A DNA stretch of 64,000 nucleotides, taken from NCBI RefSeq assembly GCF_004137685.1, contig NZ_QYBB01000013.1, positions 62,001 through 126,000 of the forward strand, read 5' to 3'. This DNA is from Lichenibacterium minor (lineage in GTDB: Bacteria > Pseudomonadota > Alphaproteobacteria > Rhizobiales > Beijerinckiaceae). Numbering within the stretch: position 1 is the stretch's first letter; each line of letters opens with the position of its first letter. The translations under genes and the position numbers were made by a program. This document shows, piece by piece, positions 9,105-17,402 of this stretch. The notes beneath the pieces are model-generated. The model did no database searches, was not told where the DNA came from, and saw only the letters and a program-made list of their open reading frames with translations.

Positions 9105-10130
9105 TCAGCGGATCGGCATGCCGTACTGGATGCCGCCCTTGTTCCACAGGGCGTTGACGCCGCGCTTGATCTTCAGCGGCGAGCCGTCGCCGACGTTGCG
9201 GTCGAAGACTTCGCCGTAATTGCCGACCTGCTTGATGACGTTGTAGGCCCAATCGTTGGACAGGCCGAAGCCCTTGCCCTGGTCGCCCTCGATGCCGAGC
9301 AGGCGACGGATGTTCGGGTTGTCGGACTTCTTCATCTCGTCGACGTTCTTCGACGTCACGCCGAGCTCCTCGGCGTCGAGCATGGCGTAGACCGTATAGG
9401 TCATCACGTCGTACCACTGGTCGTCGCCCTGGCGGACGGAGGGTGCCAGCGGCTCCTTGGAGATGATCTCCGGCAGGACGATGTTGTCGTCCGGGTTGGC
9501 GAGGCGCAGGCGCTCCGCGTAGAGGCCCGAAGCGTCGGTCGTGAAGGCGTCGCAGCGGCCCGACTCGAAGGCCTTCAGCGTCTCGTCCTCGCTTTGAAAG
9601 GCGACCGACTCGTATTTCATGCTGTTGGAGCGGAAATAGTCGGCGAGGTTCAGCTCAGTCGTGGTCCCCTGCTGAACGCAGATCGAGGCGCCGTTGAGGT
9701 CCTTGGCGGAGGACACGTTCAGCTTCTTCTTCACCAGGAAGCCCTGGCCGTCGTAATAGGTGACCGGCCCGAAGATGATGCCGAGCGTGCTGGCGCGCGA
9801 CGAGGTGGCGGTCGTGTTGCGCGACAGGACGTCGATCTCGCCCGACTGAAGCGCGGTGAAGCGGTTCTTGGCGTCGAGGCCGACGAACTTGACCTTCTTG
9901 GCGTCGCCCAGCACGGCCGCCGCGATGGCGCGGCACACGTCGACGTCGAGGCCGGTCCACTGGCCCTTGTCGTCCGGGATGCCGAAGCCGGCGAGGCCGG
10001 TGTTGGCGCCGCAGGTGAGGAGGCCCTTGCCCTTCACCGAGTCGAGCGTGCCGGCCGAAGCCGCGCCGACCCCGAAGGTGACGGCAGCGGTGGCCAGGAG
10101 GCCTGCCAGAAGGGTGTCGCGCAGTTTCAT
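9105..10130 (-). CDS. aapJ: General L-amino acid ABC transporter, periplasmic binding protein
   Basis: A 341-aa type II solute-binding protein that captures a broad range of L-amino acids in the periplasm. The signal peptide is clear (MKLRDTLLAGLLATAAVTFG, cleavage after ASA near residue 26). The mature protein shows the family features GANTGLAGFG near the start, 'DVDVCRAIAAAVLGD' and 'SRNTTATSSRAS'. It is the first gene of the aap operon and the transcript probably starts in the 192-bp gap to metC. The 89-bp gap after it may allow extra AapJ relative to the membrane subunits, as is common for binding proteins. Confidence 0.96.
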   Translation of the reverse strand: MKLRDTLLAGLLATAAVTFGVGAASAGTLDSVKGKGLLTCGANTGLAGFGIPDDKGQWTGLDVDVCRAIAAAVLGDAKKVKFVGLDAKNRFTALQSGEIDVLSRNTTATSSRASTLGIIFGPVTYYDGQGFLVKKKLNVSSAKDLNGASICVQQGTTTELNLADYFRSNSMKYESVAFQSEDETLKAFESGRCDAFTTDASGLYAERLRLANPDDNIVLPEIISKEPLAPSVRQGDDQWYDVMTYTVYAMLDAEELGVTSKNVDEMKKSDNPNIRRLLGIEGDQGKGFGLSNDWAYNVIKQVGNYGEVFDRNVGDGSPLKIKRGVNALWNKGGIQYGMPIR

Positions 10131-10322
10131 CTCTTCCCCGATTCAGCGGTTGCGGGCATGATGAGGCGAGGCGCCCCGGCCCGGAATTGCTTGGTCCTTG
10201 GGCATCACACAACGCTTTGCCGAGGGCGGTCAAGGCTCGCGCGTCATTCCCACTGTTGACGCGCCACGGTTGCCGCCTGGGCGACCAACCTGACCGCGGA
10301 ACCGGCAAGACCGAGAGAATCG
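10131..10322. promoter_or_regulatory. Divergent control region between aapJ and metC
   Basis: This 192-bp gap must hold both promoters. On the minus strand a CTTGAC (10234-10229) is a fair -35 for aapJ, but 17 bp further on there is only TGTGTG, so the -10 is not convincing. On the plus strand TTGACG occurs near 10255, without a recognisable -10. I see no SAM riboswitch fold and no clear palindrome. Confidence 0.35.
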
Positions 10323-11510
10323 ATGAGCAAAATTTCCGCAGAAACCCGGGCGAATCTCCGCTCGCGCAGCCGCCTGGTCCATGTCGGCCGCAACCCGCAG
10401 GACCAGCACGGGTTCGTCAACACGCCCATCTACCGCGGCTCGACGGTGCTGGCCGACACGATCGACGACTACGAAGGCGGGCGGAACCGCTACACCTACG
10501 GCACCCACGGCACGCCCACGACCGACGCCCTGACGGACGCCTGGAACGACCTCGCCGGCGCGGCCGGCACGGTGCTGACGCCGTCGGGCCTCGCCGCCAT
10601 CACGGTGGCGCTGCTGTCCGTGCTGGGAGCCGGCGACCACCTGCTCGTGTCCGATTCGGCCTATTTCCCCACGCGCCGCTTCTGCGACGGCACGCTGAAG
10701 CGCTTCGGCGTCGAGACGACCTACTACGACCCGAAGGTGGGCGCCGGCATCGCCGAGCTGTTCAAGCCCAACACCCGCGCCGTGCTGGTCGAGGCGCCCG
10801 GCTCGCAGAGCTTCGAGATGCAGGACATCCCGGCGATCTCGGCCGAATGCCGGCCGCGCGACATCGCTGTGGTGATGGACAACACCTGGGCGACGCCGCT
10901 GTTCTTTCCGCCCCACGAGCGGGGCGTGGACATCGCCATCGAGGCCGGCACCAAATACCTGTCGGGCCATTCCGACCTGCTGCTGGGGCTCACCAGCGCC
11001 AACGCGCGCCATTGGCCGGCGCTGAACCGCTGCTTCACGGAATTCGCCGTCTGCGCCGGCCCGGAAGACGTGTTCCTGGGCCTGCGCGGCCTGCGCACGA
11101 TGGAGCTGCGCCTGCGGGAAGCGGAGCGGCAGGGCCTCGCCATGGCGCGCTGGCTGCAGGCCCGGCCGGAGGTGCTGCGCGTCCTGCACCCCGCCCTGCC
11201 GGAGGACGAGGGCCACGCGATCTGGCGTCGCGACTTTTCCGGCTCGTCGGGCCTGTTCTCGATCGTGCTGAAGCCCGTGCCGCGCGCCGCCGTCGCCGCC
11301 ATGGTGGACGGGCTGGAGCTGTTCGGCATCGGGGCGTCCTGGGGCGGCTACGAGAGCCTCGTCATCCCCTTCGACTGCACGCGCTACCGCACCGCCACGC
11401 GGTGGAACCCCGGTGGCCCGACGCTGCGCCTGTCGATCGGCCTCGAGGACCCCGAGGACCTGAAGGCCGACCTCGACCGCGGCTTCGCGCGGCTGCGGGC
11501 CACGGCCTGA
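10323..11510 (+). CDS. metC: Cystathionine beta-lyase (PLP-dependent trans-sulfuration enzyme)
   Basis: Cleaves cystathionine to homocysteine, pyruvate and ammonia in methionine synthesis. It is 395 aa, the family length. PLP-binding features are TPSGLAAITVALLSVL, the DNTWATPLFFPP strand, and the Schiff-base lysine Lys-211 in EAGTKYLSGHSD. The N-terminal RYTYGTHGTPT loop contacts the neighbouring subunit phosphate site. It is divergent from aapJ; metC beside aap is a recurring rhizobial arrangement. Cystathionine gamma-synthase/lyase is the main alternative, but the 'KYLSGHSD' and 'ASWGGYESL' motifs favour MetC. Confidence 0.93.
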   Translation: MSKISAETRANLRSRSRLVHVGRNPQDQHGFVNTPIYRGSTVLADTIDDYEGGRNRYTYGTHGTPTTDALTDAWNDLAGAAGTVLTPSGLAAITVALLSVLGAGDHLLVSDSAYFPTRRFCDGTLKRFGVETTYYDPKVGAGIAELFKPNTRAVLVEAPGSQSFEMQDIPAISAECRPRDIAVVMDNTWATPLFFPPHERGVDIAIEAGTKYLSGHSDLLLGLTSANARHWPALNRCFTEFAVCAGPEDVFLGLRGLRTMELRLREAERQGLAMARWLQARPEVLRVLHPALPEDEGHAIWRRDFSGSSGLFSIVLKPVPRAAVAAMVDGLELFGIGASWGGYESLVIPFDCTRYRTATRWNPGGPTLRLSIGLEDPEDLKADLDRGFARLRATA

Positions 11511-11546
11511 CGGCGCGCCCGGGCGACGCCGGGCGACCGCGCCGGG

Positions 11547-11891
11547 TCAGCCGTCGCCGGCGGGCCCGCCCCGGCCGGAGCGTCGGTTCTTGGCGATCAG
11601 CACCAGGTTGCGGACGTAGATGAGGTTCGACAACACCTGGCCGAGGATGATGATCGCGTCGTGCCGGACGAGGCCGTAGATCATCGTCATGCCGCCGCCC
11701 AGGATCGACAGGAACCAGAACGACACCGGGATGACGCTGCGGCCCGCCCGCTCGCTTTCGATCCATTGCACCAGGAAGCGCCCGGCGAACAGCGTCTGCG
11801 CCACGATGCCGAACGCCACCCAGGCGTCGAACCGGCCGACGAAGACGTCGTAAAGGTAGACGCCGATGTCGTGGGGCAGGCTATAGAACAC
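11547..11891 (-). CDS. Lipid A biosynthesis N-terminal (LAB_N) domain membrane protein
   Basis: A 114-aa protein with three hydrophobic segments, matching the LAB_N domain. The core is RFLVQWIESERAGRSVIPVS, FWFLSILGG, then ILGQVLSNLIYVRNL. Stand-alone LAB_N proteins are found beside polyprenyl-phosphate glycosyltransferases and are thought to help move or present lipid-linked sugars, although the mechanism is unproven. The start is GTG at 11891 behind GAGGAGG. It overlaps the end of the GT2 gene by 11 bp and is the last gene of the four-gene set 15051-11547. Confidence 0.88.
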   Translation of the reverse strand: MFYSLPHDIGVYLYDVFVGRFDAWVAFGIVAQTLFAGRFLVQWIESERAGRSVIPVSFWFLSILGGGMTMIYGLVRHDAIIILGQVLSNLIYVRNLVLIAKNRRSGRGGPAGDG

Positions 11892-12636
11892 GGGACGACA
11901 CCTCCTCGGCCCTCGGCACCGACCGCCGCCGCGCGAGCAGCCAGCCCACGCCGGCGAGGTCGACGATGCCGGCGGCGAGCCGGTCGAAGAAGCCGTATTT
12001 CGAGATGCCCTTCTGGCGCGGCCGGTCGACCACGTCGACGTGGGCGATGCCGTGGCCGTCGCGGCGCACCAGCGCCGGCATGAAGCGATGCAGGGCGTCG
12101 AAGAAGGGTAGGTTCATGTAGACGTCGCGGCGCACGCAGGTGAAGCCGCAGCCGGTGTCCCGCGTGCCGTCGCGCAGGATGGCGCGGCGGATGGCGTTGG
12201 CGAGGCGGGACTGCAGGCGCTTGAAGGCCGTGTCCTTGCGCCCGAGCCTTTGGCCGTGGACCAGCCCGCAGGACGGGCCGGCTTCGGCCATCCGGGCCAG
12301 GAAGGCCGGGATGAAGGCGGGGTCGTTCTGGCCGTCGCCGTCCATCGTGACGAGCAGCGGCGCCCGTGCCACGGCGGCGGCGCTCTTGACGGCGGCCGAC
12401 TTGCCGCAGGGGGACGGGTGCCGGAGCAGGCGCAGCCAGGGCCGGGCGGGCAGCAGCGCCCGGACCTCGTCGCCCGAACCGTCGCTCGAACCGTCGTCGA
12501 CCACGATCACCTCGTAGACGCAGCGATCGTAGAGCGCCCGCTCGATCTCGGCCACGAGAGGCGTCAGGTTGCCGGCCTCGTCCAGCACGGGGATGACGAC
12601 GGTGACGAGGGGAAGGGTCGCTTGGGTGTCGGTCAC
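11881..12636 (-). CDS. Family 2 glycosyltransferase (DPM1-like polyprenyl-phosphate sugar transferase)
   Basis: A 251-aa GT-A enzyme, probably charging undecaprenyl phosphate with one sugar at the inner face of the membrane. Motifs: VTVVIPVLDEAGNL, EVIVVDDGSSDGS, MDGDGQNDP (DxD), the acceptor loop DTGCGFTCVRRD, and the RQKGISKYG C-terminal signature of dolichol/undecaprenyl-phosphate hexosyltransferases. A single hydrophobic stretch lies near the C-terminus. The start is GTG at 12636, overlapping the PAP2 stop by 4 bp (GTGA). The product is the expected donor for the GT39 enzyme at the head of the operon. The sugar cannot be read from the sequence. Confidence 0.92.
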   Translation of the reverse strand: MTDTQATLPLVTVVIPVLDEAGNLTPLVAEIERALYDRCVYEVIVVDDGSSDGSGDEVRALLPARPWLRLLRHPSPCGKSAAVKSAAAVARAPLLVTMDGDGQNDPAFIPAFLARMAEAGPSCGLVHGQRLGRKDTAFKRLQSRLANAIRRAILRDGTRDTGCGFTCVRRDVYMNLPFFDALHRFMPALVRRDGHGIAHVDVVDRPRQKGISKYGFFDRLAAGIVDLAGVGWLLARRRSVPRAEEVSSRVL

Positions 12637-13352
12637 GGGGCGGCTCGCTTCGGCACGGTCGGCGCCTGCAGGAGGTGGGGTCGCGGGGCGCCGGGATCGG
12701 CCGCGACGGCGATGCCCCGCAGGGCGAAGCTGCGCGCCACCCACAGCGTCACGACGCTGCCCAGGAACGCGCCCGCGACCGTGTCGCTGGGATAGTGGGC
12801 GCCCGCGACCACGCGGGCCGCGCACACCGCGACCGCCACGGCGTAGAGGGGACCGCGCCATCGCGGGGCGAGCAGGCCCAGGGCCGTCGCGGCGGCGAAA
12901 ATCGACGTCGAATGGCCGGACGGGAAGCTGTCGATGCCCGCGCGGAGGCTCGGCCCGTGGAACGCGAAGGCACCCTGGTCGACGAGGAAGCGCGGGCGCG
13001 CACGGCCGACGACGTGCTTGATCGCCTGGCACAGCAGGCCCGAGGCCGCGACGGCGGCGAACACGAAGACGGCGCGTTCGGCGCAGCCGCGCAGCCGCGC
13101 CCGGCGCTCCGGCCGGTCCGCCCGGCGCATCAGCGCCACCGCGGCCGCCGCGGCGGCGGCGGACAGGGCCAGCATGTAGCCCGACAGGCCGAGCCAGCTC
13201 ACGGTCTCGCCGAAGGCGCGCAGCGCCGGCGCCTCGTGGCCGGCGGCCGTGGCGGCGGACCGGTCCCCGAACGCCACCACGGCCAGGACGAGGACGAACA
13301 GCGCCAGGACGGCGGCACCGGAGGCGCGCCGCAGGTGTCTCGGGTGGGTCAT
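12633..13352 (-). CDS. PAP2-family membrane phosphatase
   Basis: A 239-aa integral membrane phosphatase with about six helices and the three PAP2 motifs: KHVVGRARPR (KxxxxxxRP), PSGHS, and RVVAGAHYPSD (RxxxxxHxxxD). The catalytic His pair and Asp face the periplasm. Family members remove phosphate from undecaprenyl pyrophosphate or from lipid A (LpxE/LpxF type). Its place between a GT39 and a GT2 gene suggests either recycling of the lipid carrier or dephosphorylation of lipid A before sugar addition. The start is ATG at 13352 (MTHPRHLRR), 7 bp after the GT39 stop. Confidence 0.92.
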   Translation of the reverse strand: MTHPRHLRRASGAAVLALFVLVLAVVAFGDRSAATAAGHEAPALRAFGETVSWLGLSGYMLALSAAAAAAAVALMRRADRPERRARLRGCAERAVFVFAAVAASGLLCQAIKHVVGRARPRFLVDQGAFAFHGPSLRAGIDSFPSGHSTSIFAAATALGLLAPRWRGPLYAVAVAVCAARVVAGAHYPSDTVAGAFLGSVVTLWVARSFALRGIAVAADPGAPRPHLLQAPTVPKRAAP

Positions 13353-13359
13353 GGCGAGG

Positions 13360-15051
13360 CTAATGACGGACGTAGATGCCGATGTCGAGCTTGTGGCCGC
13401 CGTTGATGGCCACGCCCGCGACGCGGGACGCGAGCGCGACCCCCGGCGCGGGCCCGAGGGCCGCCGCGAAGGGCCGCTCCTCGTCGGCCGCCACGAAGGC
13501 CACCCGGCACGGGCCGTCCTCCAGGAACCGTGCCGCGCCGGCGGCATCGGTCATGAGCAGGCCGCCGTCGGTCTCGAACATGAGGCTGGGCTCGCGGTCG
13601 CCGACGGTGGCGAAGCGCGGGGCGGGGCAGGACGGGCCGGCGGCCGAAGCGGCGCCGGCCGCGAGGCGCTGCGACACGGCGAGGCCCGGGGCGACGCCGG
13701 GCGTCAACAGCCAACCGTAGACGAAGAGGTAGAGCGGGACGGCGGCCGCGACCGCGAAAGCGATGGCGGCATCGCGGCGCGCGCCGCGCAGCGCCCCGTA
13801 CGCCAGCCAACACAGGCCGAGGGCGGCCGCGACGGCCGCGGCGGCACCCGTGGCGAGGGCCGGCCCCAACGTCCACATCCGCCCCTCCCCCGCCACCGCC
13901 AGGGCGGCGATCGCCACGGGCACGAGCGCCATCAACGCCAGGCACGCCCGGCCGCGGTACGTCCCGATCGGGGCGCCGGCGACGGCGGGCCGCAGCAGGA
14001 GGAGCACGGCCAGGATGGCGAAGGCGGGGTACAGCGGCAGGGCGTAGTGGACGAGCTTGGTCGGCACCGCTTCGAGGACGATCCAGAACGGGATCGCCCA
14101 GCTGAGCAGGAAGGCGACGGACGGCTCGCGCCGCCGCCGCCAGGCCGCCGCGGCCGTGACGATCGCGAAGGGCGCGAGCGGCCACGCCGTCGCCCAGAAC
14201 GCGGCGAAGTAGAAGCCCGGGGGGGCCCCATGGGACTCCTGTACGCCCCCCACCTTGCCCAGCAGGTCGTGGCCCACGGCGTCGGCGATGAAGGCGCCCC
14301 GCGTCTTGAGCAGGATCAGCACGAACCAGGGCAGCGCGATCAGCAGCACCAGGGCCACGCCCGGCACGGGCCGCACCGCCGCTAGCCAGCGCCCCGAACG
14401 GTCCTTGACCGACAACGCCAGCGCGGCGAGCGCGGGGATCAGGGGGGTGATGGGGCCCTTGATCAGGATGCCGACGCCCACGCTCACCCAGAACACCAGG
14501 GCCGCGCCCCACATCCGCTTCCGCGTCGCCGGCTCGGCGAGGTACAGCCGGCCGAGCGCACCCATGGCGGCCGCCACGGTGGCGGTCAGCACGGCATCGG
14601 TCGTGGCGAGGCGAGCCTCGACGCCGAGCAGCGGCGTCGCCGCCACGAGCGCGCCGGCCAGCAGGGCGCCCCGGTCGTCCAGGATCGGCAGCGCGGCCCA
14701 GAACGTGAGCAGGACGGCCGCGAGCGCCCCCAGCAGGGACGGGAGCCGGTACACCCAGATCGCGTGGGCGGCGTCCGGCACGCCCGCCGCCTCGGCGCCG
14801 CGAAGGGCGGCGGCCTGGAGCCAGTGGATGCCGACGGGCTTCTTGTTGCGCGCCTCGTCGCCGAAGCGGATGGCGACGAAGTCGCCGGTCTCGACCATCT
14901 GCTTGGACGCCTGGGCGAAGCGCGGCTCGTCGCGGTCCATGGGCGGCAGGCTGGCGAAGCCCGGGAGCCAGAAGGCGAGTCCCAGCAGGAGCAGGCACAG
15001 CACCGGAACGAACCGGCGCCGTGCGGCCGCGGGACCCGTGAACTGTGACAA
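13360..15051 (-). CDS. GT39/ArnT-like glycosyltransferase, polytopic membrane protein
   Basis: A 563-aa GT-C enzyme with about 11-12 hydrophobic segments. It would take a sugar from undecaprenyl phosphate and place it on lipid A or another periplasmic acceptor. The first periplasmic loop holds the catalytic acidic motif (PPMDRDEPRFAQASKQM) with ETGDFV after it and NKKPVGIHWLQ following, all ArnT/PMT marks. The start is TTG at 15051 behind GGAGGAG, at good spacing. It heads the operon GT39-PAP2-GT2-LAB_N. Protein O-mannosylation is an alternative acceptor route, but the gene set fits lipid decoration better. Confidence 0.92.
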   Translation of the reverse strand: MSQFTGPAAARRRFVPVLCLLLLGLAFWLPGFASLPPMDRDEPRFAQASKQMVETGDFVAIRFGDEARNKKPVGIHWLQAAALRGAEAAGVPDAAHAIWVYRLPSLLGALAAVLLTFWAALPILDDRGALLAGALVAATPLLGVEARLATTDAVLTATVAAAMGALGRLYLAEPATRKRMWGAALVFWVSVGVGILIKGPITPLIPALAALALSVKDRSGRWLAAVRPVPGVALVLLIALPWFVLILLKTRGAFIADAVGHDLLGKVGGVQESHGAPPGFYFAAFWATAWPLAPFAIVTAAAAWRRRREPSVAFLLSWAIPFWIVLEAVPTKLVHYALPLYPAFAILAVLLLLRPAVAGAPIGTYRGRACLALMALVPVAIAALAVAGEGRMWTLGPALATGAAAAVAAALGLCWLAYGALRGARRDAAIAFAVAAAVPLYLFVYGWLLTPGVAPGLAVSQRLAAGAASAAGPSCPAPRFATVGDREPSLMFETDGGLLMTDAAGAARFLEDGPCRVAFVAADEERPFAAALGPAPGVALASRVAGVAINGGHKLDIGIYVRH

Positions 15052-15158
15052 GGGGCGCTTCTCCTCCGCCGCGACCGACGGGCCGGGATAGTCCGGAAGG
15101 GCGCGTGACGCAAACCGCCGCGCGCTGGTAGGGTCCTCGACGACCGAGGGAGGACGCC

Positions 15159-15653
15159 ATGCCGGCGAAGCGGATCGAGCCCGGGCCGGGCCAGGAAAGC
15201 GTGTGGGACTACCCGCGGCCGCCGCGCCTGGAACGCGTGCCGGAGCGCATCCGCATCCTGTTCGCGGGGCTGACCCTCGCCGACACCGCGGCGGCCTGGC
15301 GCGTCCTGGAAACCAGCCACCCGCCGACCTACTACCTGCCGATGGCCGACATCGCGCCCGGCGCGCTGCTGCCGGCCGGCGGCGGCTCGGTCTGCGAATG
15401 GAAGGGCGCGGCGCTGTACCACGACGTGGTGCTCGGCGGCCGGCGCGCGCCCCGCGTCGGCTGGAGCTACCCGCGGCCGCGGCACCCGTTCGAGCCCATC
15501 GCCGACCACGTCGCCTTCTACGCCGGGCCGATGGACGCCTGCTTCGTGGGCGACGAGCGGGCCGAAGCGCAACCCGGCGGCTTCTACGGCGGTTGGATGA
15601 CGAGCCGGATCGTCGGACCCGTCAAGGGCGGGCCCGGCAGCGGGGGCTGGTGA
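15159..15653 (+). CDS. DUF427 domain protein
   Basis: A 164-aa cytosolic protein of the DUF427 family, a beta-barrel domain of unknown function. Family features are RIRILFAGLTLADTAAAWRV near residue 27, the ETSHPPTYYLP loop, the CEWKGAALYHDVV motif near residue 84, and DHVAFYAGPMDACFVGDE near residue 115. The C-terminus adds a Gly-rich tail (GPVKGGPGSGGW). The start ATG follows GAGGGAGG. It is followed 13 bp later by a small membrane protein on the same strand. Confidence 0.86.
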   Translation: MPAKRIEPGPGQESVWDYPRPPRLERVPERIRILFAGLTLADTAAAWRVLETSHPPTYYLPMADIAPGALLPAGGGSVCEWKGAALYHDVVLGGRRAPRVGWSYPRPRHPFEPIADHVAFYAGPMDACFVGDERAEAQPGGFYGGWMTSRIVGPVKGGPGSGGW

Positions 15654-15666
15654 GGGCCGTGCGTCG

Positions 15667-15927
15667 ATGACCCATGCGGAACGGTTGGCACGCCTCGTCG
15701 TGGTCCTGATCTGGATCGGCATCGCCGCCGCCCTCGCGCTGGTGGCGCGCGACGTCGCCGCGGGCAGGCTTCCCTTCGCGGCCCGGGTCGATCCGGACAC
15801 CGGCACGGCCGGGCTGCTGGTCGAGACCGACCGCGGCACGGGCTGCCAATACATCGTCACACCCTGGGGCGGCATCGTTCCCCGCACCGGCGCCGATGGC
15901 CGCCAGCTCTGCGCCGCGAAGCCCTGA
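15667..15927 (+). CDS. Small single-span membrane or exported protein
   Basis: An 86-aa protein. One hydrophobic helix (residues about 8-27, ARLVVVLIWIGIAAALALVA) is followed by a short outside domain containing ETDRGTGCQYIVTPWGGIVP. The 'D-x-x-T-G-x-QY' turn resembles a small widespread domain (DUF6440-like) of unknown function. Two Cys could pair in the periplasm. It probably shares a transcript with the DUF427 gene. No function can be assigned. Confidence 0.6.
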   Translation: MTHAERLARLVVVLIWIGIAAALALVARDVAAGRLPFAARVDPDTGTAGLLVETDRGTGCQYIVTPWGGIVPRTGADGRQLCAAKP

Positions 15928-16039
15928 GCCGTTCCGGCCTGCGCGGTTCGGCCCTAGCGCGGCCGACGAACCGCGCCGCCGATCGGGCGTTGCCCGAGCG
16001 TGACCGCGGCCATGGGGCGCCCGGCGACGAGGACGAGCC

Positions 16040-16540
16040 ATGAGCGACGACACCGAAGCCGACAAGCGCAGGATCCTCGACCTCGTCGCGGGCATCGACT
16101 ACGCGCTGTTCACCACGCGCGGCAGCGAAGGCGCGCCGTTGCACGCCCGTCCCATGGCCTACCGCAAATGCGAGGACGACGGCGACCTGTGGTTCTTCAC
16201 CAAGAAGGACTCGCGCAAGGTCGAGGAGATCGGGGCGGACCCGCAGGTCCTGGTCAGCTTCGCCGACCCGAAGAAGCAGAATTTCGTGTCGATCACCGGC
16301 CGGAGCGAGATCGTGGCGGACCGCGCCAGGGTCAAGGCGCTGTGGAGCGAGATCTACCGCACATGGTTCCCCGGCGGCCCGGAGGACGACAACGTGGTGC
16401 TGATCCGCGTCCGCGCCGAGCATGCCGAATATTGGGACACGCCGAACAGCGTCGCCGTGGTGGCCTTCGGCTACCTGAAGGCGCTGGCGACGGGCAAGCC
16501 GTCGCGCGCCGGCGACGTCGGCAAGATCGAACTCGCCTGA
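16040..16540 (+). CDS. Pyridoxamine 5'-phosphate oxidase-like (general stress protein 26) flavoprotein
   Basis: A 166-aa split-barrel protein expected to bind FMN or F420-like flavin. The sequence IDYALFTTRGSEGAPLHARP, MAYRKCEDDGDLWFFTKKDS and VSITGRSEI matches the Pfam Pyridox_ox_2/GSP26 group, found in bacterial stress regulons. It is not the true PdxH, which is longer and has a different substrate loop. The start ATG follows GAGGACGAG. It is convergent with znuB and has no obvious operon partner. Confidence 0.88.
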   Translation: MSDDTEADKRRILDLVAGIDYALFTTRGSEGAPLHARPMAYRKCEDDGDLWFFTKKDSRKVEEIGADPQVLVSFADPKKQNFVSITGRSEIVADRARVKALWSEIYRTWFPGGPEDDNVVLIRVRAEHAEYWDTPNSVAVVAFGYLKALATGKPSRAGDVGKIELA

Positions 16541-16562
16541 CGCGGGTCCGGCGGGCCGGCGG

Positions 16563-17402
16563 TCAGGGCGCGGCCGACAGGCCGCCTCCAGCGCGGCGCG
16601 CTCTCGCCTTCAGCACCCCGAGGCCGTAGGGCGCGAAGCTGAAACCGTAGACGGTCGCCGACAGGGCGGTGATCCAGAAGCTCACCGGCCAGTCGGTGAA
16701 CCAGGCGAGCGTCACGCCGCCCCAGGCTTCGCCCAGCGCCAGCGCGGCCGACAGCGCCACGCCGACGCCGAAGCGCGGCGACAGGTTGCGCGCCGCCGCG
16801 GCCGGCCCGACCATGAGGGTGAACACCAGCAGCACGCCGACGATCTGCGACGATTCCGACACCGCCACGGCGACGATACCCAGGAACGCGACCGATACGA
16901 GCCGCACCGGCACGCCCCTGGCCTCGGCGAGCTCCGGCTGCAGGCTGGCGAAGAGCAGCGGCCGCGACACGACGGCCAGCACGGCCAGGGACAGCAGCGA
17001 CAGCGTGACGAGCGACCACAGCGCTTCCCGGTCGACGCCGAGCACGTTGCCGAACAGCAGCGCCGTCGCCTGGGTGGCGAAGGCGGTGTAGAAGTGGAGG
17101 AACAGCAGGCCGAAGCCCAGCGCGAGCGACAGCGTCATCCCGATGGCGACGTCCCGCGCCGACAGCTTCTCGCCGAGCGCCCCCATGGCGAGGCCGGCCG
17201 CGAGGGTGAAGCCGACGAGGCCCCAGAGCGGCGCGATGCCGACCAGGATCGCGCCCGTCGCGCCGGTGAAGCCGACATGGGCCAGGGCGTGGCCGGCGAA
17301 GGTCTGGTTGCGGAGCACCAGAAAGTAGCCGACGAGGCCCGACAGGATGGCCACGACCCCGCTGGCCACGAAGGCCGTCCGCATGAAGTCATAGGCCAGC
17401 AT
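16563..17402 (-). CDS. znuB: Zinc/manganese ABC transporter, permease
   Basis: A 279-aa ABC-3 family inner-membrane permease with about eight to nine hydrophobic segments. Landmarks are RNQTFAGHALAHVGFTGATG near residue 32 and the cytoplasmic coupling region REALWSLVTLS, then 'ARGVPVRLVSVAFLGIVAVA' and VGVLLVFTLMVGPAAAARNL. It overlaps the end of znuC by 14 bp, so it is coupled. It is the last gene of znuA-znuC-znuB. Which metal it carries depends on the binding protein (see znuA). Confidence 0.94.
   Translation of the reverse strand: MLAYDFMRTAFVASGVVAILSGLVGYFLVLRNQTFAGHALAHVGFTGATGAILVGIAPLWGLVGFTLAAGLAMGALGEKLSARDVAIGMTLSLALGFGLLFLHFYTAFATQATALLFGNVLGVDREALWSLVTLSLLSLAVLAVVSRPLLFASLQPELAEARGVPVRLVSVAFLGIVAVAVSESSQIVGVLLVFTLMVGPAAAARNLSPRFGVGVALSAALALGEAWGGVTLAWFTDWPVSFWITALSATVYGFSFAPYGLGVLKARARRAGGGLSAAP

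Noticed and set aside
10200..10322. Possible SAM-type riboswitch before metC
   Set aside because: No conserved SAM-I or SAM-II core sequences or pseudoknot halves are visible in the short leader.
13360..15051. GT39 as a protein O-mannosyltransferase
   Set aside because: Possible in principle, but the linked PAP2, GT2 and LAB_N genes point to lipid decoration.
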